A stretch of DNA of 64,000 nt from VXYL01 sp965116935 (GTDB lineage Bacteria > Pseudomonadota > Gammaproteobacteria > Pseudomonadales > Azotimanducaceae): positions 1,488,001-1,552,000 of the forward strand of contig OZ220737.1 in assembly GCA_965116935.1 (NCBI GenBank), in the 5' to 3' direction. How positions within the stretch are numbered: the first letter of the stretch is position 1; every line of letters begins with the position of its first letter. This document shows, piece after piece, positions 50,900 through 57,079 of this stretch. The position numbers and the translations under genes were made by a program. Below the pieces are notes generated by a model, which saw nothing but the letters and a program-made list of their open reading frames with translations, had not been told where the DNA came from and made no database searches.

Positions 50900-51109
50900 T
50901 TAGGGACACCTCGGCGCGACGGGCGCGTTGGCCAAGGTGGGGTGGCGCCGCTCGCTCTCGCGCATTTTCTCGGGGAGGCGTGATCGCACGGACGCGAGCA
51001 ATGCCTCCGGGTCCGCTGCCTCGCGCCAAGCATGAGCAATGGCAGTGCCCGTATCTTCAAGCCGCGCCCCGACCATGGCGCGAACCAAGCCTCGCAGGGC
51101 TAGATCCAT
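50900..51109 (-). CDS. Small 69-residue protein at the end of the PIN cassette
   Basis: The ATG overlaps the last codons of the PIN gene (ATGGATCTAG). The product starts MDLALRGLVRAMVGARLEDT and continues with a helix-like AHAWREAADPEALLASVRSR. I do not recognise the family. A degenerate copy lies at 46632-46940. The overlap with the PIN gene argues for a real gene; length and lack of a recognised domain keep confidence moderate. The DNA from 50808 to 50899 is also shared with the degenerate copy but has no clear gene. Confidence 0.5.
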   Translation of the reverse strand: MDLALRGLVRAMVGARLEDTGTAIAHAWREAADPEALLASVRSRLPEKMRESERRHPTLANAPVAPRCP

Positions 51110-51759
51110 GTCGTCCCAGGTCGCATCGACGTCGTCTGGCCAAGCAGCGCCAAGCCGATCGCACAGAGCTCGATTCTGCGTTCGGGCCCGGCGTACATCA
51201 CCGGCATGATCTCGTCCTGAACGTGAAGAACGTCGGGGTGCTCGATGCCGTAGTCATCGGCGTGCCGGGCGGCCCATTCGTTGACCTCGGCGTGGTCAAT
51301 CGACCTCATGTTCCCTGTCACCAGCATGGTTTGTCCGGTTGCGAGCGCTTGGGCGATGATGATGGTGTCGCTGTGGGCTGGAACCTCCTCAGGGCGGGTG
51401 CGGGGGAAAGCGCGTGGGTCGATGGCTTCGCAGATCGCCTCCGCCCGTTCGCGCTGCTCAAGAGACATGTCGATTAGTTCGTAAAGGCCATCCTTCCGCA
51501 GAAGCTCGTTGGCCCACCAAAGGTCTGATTCCCTCAGAAGCAATTCCCGCCTGGTGGCGTGGTTCCGCACCCGTGTGAGTGCCTCCCGCGCCCGGCGTGC
51601 TTCATCATCGAGGAATTCCAGGTCGATGCGGTGGTGCGTGACTTCGCGGGCCACTTGGGGGAGCAGGTGAAGCTTGTCCCCATACATCTCCTGCCATGCC
51701 GCGTTGAAGCGTCGCTGGGTTGGGAACAGAATCCGGTTGGTGTCTAAAGTGAGCGCCAA
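51100..51759 (-). CDS. PIN-domain protein (putative nuclease toxin) of the cassette
   Basis: The 219-residue protein starts LTLDTNRILFPTQRRFNAAW, with the first PIN Asp in LDTN. A conserved Glu follows in PQVAREVTHH, and later acidic residues lie in HSDTIIIAQALATG and VTGNMRSIDHAEVN. That is the PIN order D-E-D-D typical of VapC-like RNases, though it is longer than most toxins. TTG at 51759 is preceded by GAGGG 8 bases upstream and overlaps the end of the small gene. The ATPase that should precede the operon is deleted here. Confidence 0.78.
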   Translation of the reverse strand: MALTLDTNRILFPTQRRFNAAWQEMYGDKLHLLPQVAREVTHHRIDLEFLDDEARRAREALTRVRNHATRRELLLRESDLWWANELLRKDGLYELIDMSLEQRERAEAICEAIDPRAFPRTRPEEVPAHSDTIIIAQALATGQTMLVTGNMRSIDHAEVNEWAARHADDYGIEHPDVLHVQDEIMPVMYAGPERRIELCAIGLALLGQTTSMRPGTTWI

Positions 51760-52051
51760 GGCTGGCGCCCTCGCGACTTGGCCTGTCGCCTCACCTTGGC
51801 GGTCTGCGCTTTTTGGTGCCGCTTCTCGTTCGGTGTCGGCGCGCCCGCAGGCGTAGCGAGCGTGTCCCACGGAAGTTGGGTTGCTACGGTCCGTTCTGAT
51901 GCGCTTGGAGCGACCATGCGAACGATTGTAGCAAGGAGCGTCGTACGCGACACGCAGAGGGCTAGCGACTCATCGCCTCCCATCACACATCTGCTCGGCG
52001 AACCCAAGCCGCCCACTCGGGGTCCGCGGGTGTCCAGCTACCGTTCTGCCT
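51685..52051. repeat. Duplicated segment R5, copy 2
   Basis: Counterpart of 44866-45250. Homology resumes across the ATPase deletion: 52055-52195 corresponds to the ATPase start and leader at 46220-46355. The two loci are therefore copies of one longer unit. Confidence 0.9.
51744..51983 (-). CDS. Small basic protein of the ATPase-PIN cassette, copy 2 (79 residues)
   Basis: Homologous to 44925-45182 and coupled to the PIN gene by a 16-base overlap. Aligned over the last 57 residues, the two copies differ at about seven positions (for example EKRYQKAQ versus EKRHQKAQ) with no frameshift. The 18-base tandem duplication of copy 1 is absent. The ATG overlaps the stop of the ATPase remnant. Function unknown; an antitoxin-like role is a guess from position. 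Confidence 0.62.
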   Translation of the reverse strand: MGGDESLALCVSRTTLLATIVRMVAPSASERTVATQLPWDTLATPAGAPTPNEKRHQKAQTAKVRRQAKSRGRQPWRSL

Positions 52052-52130
52052 ATCCGCCATCGGCAAGCACGGTCAGCGTCCGTCGCGCCAAGTCTCGTCG
52101 CTCGAAGTGCCACGGGTCCGCGTGGGTCAT
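51983..52130 (-). pseudogene. ATPase gene remnant with a large internal deletion
   Basis: The reverse strand starts ATG at 52130 with codons for MTHADPWHFERRDLARRTLT, nearly identical to the intact ATPase start. It then passes after about 27 codons directly into the last 22 codons (RQNGSW to the stop), with a TAG at the junction. About 960 bases are missing relative to 45182-46291. The leader and both ends survive, so this is a deletion derivative of the same gene. Confidence 0.9.
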
Positions 52131-52140
52131 CGTTAGCCGC

Positions 52141-52182
52141 GGTTAGCCACCGGAGGATAATTGTCCCCCGCGGTGGCTAACT
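52141..52182. promoter_or_regulatory. Inverted-repeat leader of the cassette, copy A
   Basis: GGTTAGCCACCG and CGGTGGCTAACT are near-perfect inverted arms around the palindrome GGATAATTGTCC. It lies 10 bases upstream of the ATPase remnant ATG. 52183-52331 between this and the methyltransferase gene holds nothing I can name. Confidence 0.7.
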
Positions 52183-52331
52183 GCGGACAACCGGCTTCCG
52201 GGTCTGCCTCTCCTGTACGGGTTGGAGTCCCACACCTTGGCAGTTCTGTGCTTTGGTGTCGCTGCTCCTTTGGCGACGGCGTGGCGGGATTCGGCTATTC
52301 TGACGCGTCTAGTGCGTCGAAGCCGTTCTCA

Positions 52332-53708
52332 ATGCCGCAACCGAACAACATGACTGTCGGCCTCACGCAAGCCAACCCGCCCCGGTCCGTTGCGGCGGAG
52401 AACAACCGCATGAGAGCCGCGGACCGTCCGATACACGATTGGTATCGCTTCGTGCTGTCGTATCCGCCGCATTTGGTGCGCGAGTACCTCGAACGGTTCC
52501 GAATCACATCCAACTCCATCGTGCTTGATCCCTTCTGCGGAACCGGGACCACTCTCGTCGAGTGCAAGAAGCTCGGCATTGGCAGCGTCGGCATCGAACC
52601 CAATCCGATCGCCAGCTTCGCCAGCGGCGTCAAGACGAACTGGGTGGTTGACGCCGAGTCGCTCGGGCGCTGGTCGGACGAGGTTGCACGCCAAGCGGAA
52701 GTCTGCCTCGCATCTCCGCGGCTTGGGTTCTCCGAGGCCGAGGTGGCGGAGCTTTCGCGTCCGGGCCAGCTTGGTCTTGCCGCTCCGTCGGCAGGCGAAC
52801 CCCTGCGGCAGTTGCCGACAGAGCAAGCAAGTCTCCTGCTCAAAAACTCCATCAGCCCGCTGCCTCTGCACCGGAGCCTCGTGCTTCTGGAGTGCATCGA
52901 CAGCCAAGGCCCTGCACCGCTGCAACGGCTTGGTCGCCTTGCCTTGGCCAAAGCGCTCGTGCAGGAAATCGGCAATCTGAAGTTCGGCCCGGAAGTGGGA
53001 GTCGGAAAGCTCAAGGGAGATGCGCCTGTGGTGGGCGCATGGCTCCAAGGCGTGAGGGCGATGGCGCGGGATCTGCGGACGCACAGGGAGGGCGCGAGCG
53101 TTCGCACGGACGTGATCCATGCCGACGCCCGCGAAGCTGACAGGGTCGTCGAGCACGGCTCCATTGATGCCGTCATCACCTCGCCGCCGTATCCGAACGA
53201 GAAGGACTACACCCGTACCACGCGCCTGGAGTCGGTACTGCTTGGGCTCATCACCACCCGCGAGGAGCTCCGTCGCTGCAAGCGCAATCTGGTTCGTTCC
53301 AACACCCGGGGCGTGTATCGCGGCGACGCGGATCACATCGCCGTCGAAGACAACGCTGCCGTGAACGACATCGCCGAAGCCATCGAACAGCGGCGAATTG
53401 CCCTCGGCAAGACCTCAGGCTTCGAACGCCAGTATGCCCGCGTCACCCGCCTGTACTTCGGCGGCATGGCTGAGCACCTACGTTCCCTTCGCCCGGTGCT
53501 CAAGCCCGGCGCCAAGCTGGCATACGTCGTGGGCGATCAGGCGTCGTACCTGCGCGTGATGATCCGAACTGGCCAGCTTCTCGCCGAGATCGCTAGTTCC
53601 CTCGCCTACCGCCACATCGGCACCGACCTCTTCCGCACCCGCTCGGCCACCGCGACCCGGACCCAACTCCGGGAAGAGGTCGTCCTCCTCGAATGGCCGG
53701 GCAAATGA
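52332..53708 (+). CDS. DNA methyltransferase (TSPPY type)
   Basis: The 458-residue protein has the SAM motif DPFCGTGTTLVECKKLGIGS (about 70-90) and, much later, the catalytic motif VITSPPYPNEKDYTRTTRLE. This is the TSPPY form usual for N4-cytosine and some N6-adenine enzymes. Motif I precedes motif IV with a long target-recognition-like region between. ATG 52332 gives the conserved N-terminus; the frame is open further up but without conserved sequence. It overlaps the next gene by 4 bases (ATGA), so the two are an operon, probably a restriction-modification pair. Confidence 0.85.
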   Translation: MPQPNNMTVGLTQANPPRSVAAENNRMRAADRPIHDWYRFVLSYPPHLVREYLERFRITSNSIVLDPFCGTGTTLVECKKLGIGSVGIEPNPIASFASGVKTNWVVDAESLGRWSDEVARQAEVCLASPRLGFSEAEVAELSRPGQLGLAAPSAGEPLRQLPTEQASLLLKNSISPLPLHRSLVLLECIDSQGPAPLQRLGRLALAKALVQEIGNLKFGPEVGVGKLKGDAPVVGAWLQGVRAMARDLRTHREGASVRTDVIHADAREADRVVEHGSIDAVITSPPYPNEKDYTRTTRLESVLLGLITTREELRRCKRNLVRSNTRGVYRGDADHIAVEDNAAVNDIAEAIEQRRIALGKTSGFERQYARVTRLYFGGMAEHLRSLRPVLKPGAKLAYVVGDQASYLRVMIRTGQLLAEIASSLAYRHIGTDLFRTRSATATRTQLREEVVLLEWPGK

Positions 53709-54508
53709 CCGTGGCACCAAAAGCAAACCGATACGCGGCCATCATTGAGGAGATCTTCCGGCGTCGGTACAGCGGCGATGAGCAAGCCGTTGACTTCGAC
53801 CGCGAAGACATGGCGGTCTCGGCCCGCGCGCTAGGGCTGGAACTGCCGCGCAATTTGGGCGACCTGATCTACAGCTTTCGCTATCGGGCATCGCTGCCGG
53901 ACAGCATTCTCGGCACAGCCCCGAGCGGCAAGACCTGGATCATCCGCCCCGCTGGCCGCGGCAAGTACCGCCTTGAACTCGTGCGCGACATTCCGCTCGT
54001 GCCCAACGCAAGCTTGGCGGCGATCAAGGTGCCGGATGCCACGCCCGGCATGATCAGCCGATACGCCTTCAACGACGAACAGGCCGTCTTGGCAAGGGTT
54101 CGCTACAACCGCTTGATCGACATGTTTCTCGGCCTCGTCTGCTACTCCTTGCAGAACCACTTCCGCACCACCGTACCCGGTCTTGGGCAGGTCGAGACGG
54201 ACGAGATCTACGTCGGCGTGGATCGCAGAGGTGCTCACTACGCGATCCCCGTTCAGGCAAAGAGCGGGAACGACCGCTTGAGCCCCGTGCAGATTGAGCA
54301 GGACATCGCTCTCTGCGCGGCGAAGCTGCCGGATTTGGTTTGCCGGCCAATCGGTGCCCAGGTGCTTCCGGATGAGGTTGTCGCACTGATGGAATTCACG
54401 CAGGAGGACGACACCGTCATGGTGGCCGCGGAAAGGCAGTACCACTTGGTGCCACCGGAGGAGATGAGCGAGAGTGATTTGGCCAAGTATCGCCAGGGCA
54501 ATCTCTGA
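53705..54508 (+). CDS. Putative restriction endonuclease, PD-(D/E)XK type
   Basis: I do not recognise a named family. The 267-residue protein contains LGQVETDEIYVGVDRRGAHY followed by AIPVQAKSGNDRLS, which reads as a PD-(D/E)XK core with Glu, Asp and a QAK strand as in Mrr-like nucleases. The N-terminal 100 residues include FRRRYSGDE and could be a DNA-binding part. Start codon overlap with the methyltransferase stop strongly suggests it is the cognate nuclease of a type II-like system. Catalytic assignment is by eye. Confidence 0.65.
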   Translation: MTVAPKANRYAAIIEEIFRRRYSGDEQAVDFDREDMAVSARALGLELPRNLGDLIYSFRYRASLPDSILGTAPSGKTWIIRPAGRGKYRLELVRDIPLVPNASLAAIKVPDATPGMISRYAFNDEQAVLARVRYNRLIDMFLGLVCYSLQNHFRTTVPGLGQVETDEIYVGVDRRGAHYAIPVQAKSGNDRLSPVQIEQDIALCAAKLPDLVCRPIGAQVLPDEVVALMEFTQEDDTVMVAAERQYHLVPPEEMSESDLAKYRQGNL

Positions 54509-54590
54509 TCAAGTCGGGTTCATCGGCCCGCCGTCCGCGTGTGGGGCCCGGACTGGCCCGGAAGGTGACTTTGGTTGACGGATCGCAGGT

Positions 54591-54866
54591 GTGAAGGGTC
54601 TTCCGTCGTCCGTTGAGTTCTATCGGAGTACGCCGGAGTTCACTGAGGAGACAGTCCCCGCCGGGCTCAGGAAGTCGCATCGGACCAAGTCCGGCGTTTG
54701 GGGCCGAATCGTTGTCGTCGAAGGTCGGCTTCTGTACCGAGTCCTTGGTGCGGATGAAGGCGAGTTCACGTTGGCCGCCGGCAATCCCGGTATCGTCGAG
54801 CCGGGCGTCGAGCACGAGGTGGAACCGCTTGGCACGGTCAGGTTCCACGTCGAGTTCTATCGATGA
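54591..54866 (+). CDS. DUF1971 cupin-like protein
   Basis: The 91-residue product (LPSSVEFYRSTPEFTEETVP, later EPGVEHEVEPLGTVRFHVEF) matches the DUF1971 family, small cupin proteins also found fused to or beside TehB-type tellurite resistance proteins. The function is not established. The start is GTG 54591. It stands alone between the restriction-modification pair and phhB. Confidence 0.75.
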   Translation: MKGLPSSVEFYRSTPEFTEETVPAGLRKSHRTKSGVWGRIVVVEGRLLYRVLGADEGEFTLAAGNPGIVEPGVEHEVEPLGTVRFHVEFYR

Positions 54867-54920
54867 GAGGCTTGGGTGGCGTAACCGAACATGCGGACTG
54901 CGTCCTGATAAAGTCGCCCG

Positions 54921-55271
54921 ATGGATGAACCGGCTGTGGACCTTGCAAGGGAACCCTGCGTGGCTTGCCGGCCGGGCAGTCCGCGGGTGGAAGCGGAGGA
55001 AGCTGCCGGATTGCTGCACAGCCTGCCGGGCTGGACGATCGCGTCGGTCGCTGGCATAGACCGCTTGACGTGCCGCTTTGCGTTCCCGAACTTCGCCGAG
55101 GCCCTTGCGTTTGCGAACCTTGTCGGCGAACTGGCGGATGCCTCGGACCATCACCCCGAAATCACCATCGAGTGGGGTGCTGCCACCGTGAGCTGGTGGA
55201 CGCACAGCATCGGCGGCCTGCACCGCAACGACTTCATCATGGCTGCCCGCACCACACAGGCGGAACGCTGA
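54921..55271 (+). CDS. phhB: Pterin-4a-carbinolamine dehydratase
   Basis: PhhB dehydrates 4a-hydroxytetrahydropterin to recycle the pterin cofactor of phenylalanine hydroxylase. The 116-residue product has the family core: FPNFAEALAFANLVGELADA, SDHHPEITIEWGAATV with the active-site histidines, and the C-terminal THSIGGLHRNDF. No phenylalanine hydroxylase gene is in the window, so a different role is possible. Confidence 0.92.
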   Translation: MDEPAVDLAREPCVACRPGSPRVEAEEAAGLLHSLPGWTIASVAGIDRLTCRFAFPNFAEALAFANLVGELADASDHHPEITIEWGAATVSWWTHSIGGLHRNDFIMAARTTQAER

Positions 55272-55276
55272 CGGTC

Positions 55277-55295
55277 AGCCCCACGGGGCTTCTTG
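55277..55295 (+). terminator. Possible terminator after phhB
   Basis: AGCCCC-AC-GGGGCT forms a 6-base stem followed by TCTT, just after the phhB stop. The loop is very short and the T run poor, so this is a weak candidate. Confidence 0.35.
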
Positions 55296-55443
55296 CGCAC
55301 TGACGTCGCACAGCCTTTCTTGAAGGCTGTCTGCCAAGTTGTTGCGCGGACCTTCCCGAAAGGCGACGCATTGCGGAAACATCCGGTTGCAGGGTGGCTC
55401 CTATAATCTACCGTAAGCCCTTCGCGTGAAGGCATGGAGACGC

Positions 55444-56835
55444 ATGGAGCGGGAAACTTCACTGGAAGTGATAGTGCTTGCGGCTGGAGCTGGGACGCGG
55501 ATGCGTTCTCGGCTGCCGAAGATGCTGCATTGTGTTGGCGGGCGGCCCTTGCTTGGGCATGTGCTAGATGCGGCGGAGGTTTTGCAGCCGGCGGCCTTGC
55601 GGGTGGTGGTTGGCGAGGGGGCTGAGGCAGTGCGAGCAGCGTTTTCGTCTCGAACCGACATCCACTGGACTTTGCAGCGCGAACGCAAGGGCTCGGGTCA
55701 TGCGGCAATGCAGGCGCTGCCGGATGTGGCCGACGACGCCACGGTGCTCGTGCTTGCTGGCGACGTGCCGCTGGTTCGGGCGGAGGTGCTCGAGCAGTGC
55801 GTGGTCGGGGCCGGTTCCGGCTTGGCGCTGGTCACGGCGCATGTCGGGCAACCCGCTGGCCTCGGCCGCATCGAGCGCTCGGCGGATGGTCGAGTCACCG
55901 GCATCGTTGAGGACCGCGACGCGACTCCCGAGCAAAAGGCCATCCGCGAGATCAACACCGGCATCCTCGCTGCGCCCGCCGCCGTGCTCAGCGAACTGCT
56001 CGGCGAAGTGGGTGCCGACAACGCCCAAGGCGAGCATTACCTCACCGATGTCGTCGGCCTTGCGGCGCGTCGCGGCATCTCCATCCGCGCGGTGGAGGGA
56101 GGAGCGACGGAAGCTCTCGGCGTCAACGACCGTCGCCAGTTGGCGCAAGCGGAGCGGCAGTGGCAGCGGGCGCAGGCCGAGCGACTGATGGCCGGCGGCG
56201 CCACCATCGCCGACCCCGCTCGATTGGACATCCGTGGCCGCCTTACCGCCGGGCAGGACTGCTTCATCGACATCAACGTCGTCTTCGAGGGAGAGGTGAC
56301 GCTCGGTGACGATGTTGTCGTGGAGGCGGGCTGCGTAATCCGCGATGCCACGGTCGGCGATGGCGCGCACATCAAGCCCCACAGCGTCATCGACGGCGCC
56401 GTGATCGGCCGCCGCTCGGAAATCGGCCCGTTCGCTCGGCTGCGCCCTGGCACGGAGCTCGGTGAATCGGTTCGCATCGGCAACTTTGTGGAGACGAAGA
56501 AGGCGCGCTTGGGCGACGGCGTGAAGGCGAGCCACCTCGCCTATCTCGGCGATGCCGCGATTGGCAAGGACAGCAACGTCGGTGCCGGCACCATCACCTG
56601 CAACTACGACGGCGTCGACAAGCACGAGACGCAAGTGGGCGAAGGCGCATTCATCGGCACCAACTCGACCCTTGTAGCGCCCCTCACCATCGAAGACCAG
56701 GCATACATCGCCGCCGGCTCAACCGTCACCACCCGCGTTCCCAAGGATGGTCTTGCCGTGGGCCGGGCTCGCCAGCGCAACATTTCCGGCTGGTCCCCGC
56801 CGGCGAAACGGAAGGCACGGAGGAAACCGGTTTGA
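55444..56835 (+). CDS. glmU: Bifunctional UDP-N-acetylglucosamine pyrophosphorylase / glucosamine-1-phosphate acetyltransferase
   Basis: GlmU makes UDP-GlcNAc for peptidoglycan and lipopolysaccharide. The 463-residue protein has the uridyltransferase motif VIVLAAGAGTRMRSRLPKML at the N-terminus and a left-handed beta-helix acetyltransferase in the C-terminal half (hexapeptide repeats; RIGNFVETKKARLGDG, ITCNYDGVDKHET). ATG 55444 is preferred over GTG 55426. A TATAAT at 55402 may be its -10, but no good -35 is seen at 17 bases. Confidence 0.97.
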   Translation: MERETSLEVIVLAAGAGTRMRSRLPKMLHCVGGRPLLGHVLDAAEVLQPAALRVVVGEGAEAVRAAFSSRTDIHWTLQRERKGSGHAAMQALPDVADDATVLVLAGDVPLVRAEVLEQCVVGAGSGLALVTAHVGQPAGLGRIERSADGRVTGIVEDRDATPEQKAIREINTGILAAPAAVLSELLGEVGADNAQGEHYLTDVVGLAARRGISIRAVEGGATEALGVNDRRQLAQAERQWQRAQAERLMAGGATIADPARLDIRGRLTAGQDCFIDINVVFEGEVTLGDDVVVEAGCVIRDATVGDGAHIKPHSVIDGAVIGRRSEIGPFARLRPGTELGESVRIGNFVETKKARLGDGVKASHLAYLGDAAIGKDSNVGAGTITCNYDGVDKHETQVGEGAFIGTNSTLVAPLTIEDQAYIAAGSTVTTRVPKDGLAVGRARQRNISGWSPPAKRKARRKPV

Positions 56836-56944
56836 AGGGCTCCTCGCCAAGTCTCCCCGCACCGAAGAACCCTGCGGTGTCGTCGACTCCCTCCCAAGCA
56901 ACCCACAGAGCGTCGCACCCCGCTGTCGCGCAAGGAACGAGGAT

Positions 56945-57055
56945 GGGCCTTCGGAGGGAAGGCATTCTGCCTTCCCTAAACGCCGATAGGCGTTTTTTTC
57001 GAAGGTGCGCCTTGCGGCGCACAGGGAAGGCAGAATGCCTTCCCTCCGAAGGCCC
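56945..57055. repeat. Perfect 33-bp inverted repeat between glmU and glmS
   Basis: The arms 56945-56977 and 57023-57055 are exact inverse copies. Each contains an inner palindrome GGGAAGGCATTCTGCCTTCC. The 45-base centre carries a terminator-like stem and a GGTGCGCC-TTGC-GGCGCACA stem. It ends 24 bases before the glmS ATG, so it covers most of the leader. It is related to F2 repeats elsewhere. Confidence 0.9.
56978..56999 (+). terminator. Rho-independent-like terminator between glmU and glmS
   Basis: AAACGCC-GATA-GGCGTTT followed by four more T residues is a 7-base stem with a T tract, placed inside the larger inverted repeat. It could end the glmU transcript or attenuate glmS. Confidence 0.65.
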
Positions 57056-57079
57056 GTTTTCGGCGGAGCCACCTTCTCC

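Noticed and set aside
50293..51060. A 255-codon minus-strand frame over the AlbA_2 leader and R6 segment
   Set aside because: It is out of frame with both the AlbA_2 gene and the 69-residue gene and its Arg-rich translation has no motif.
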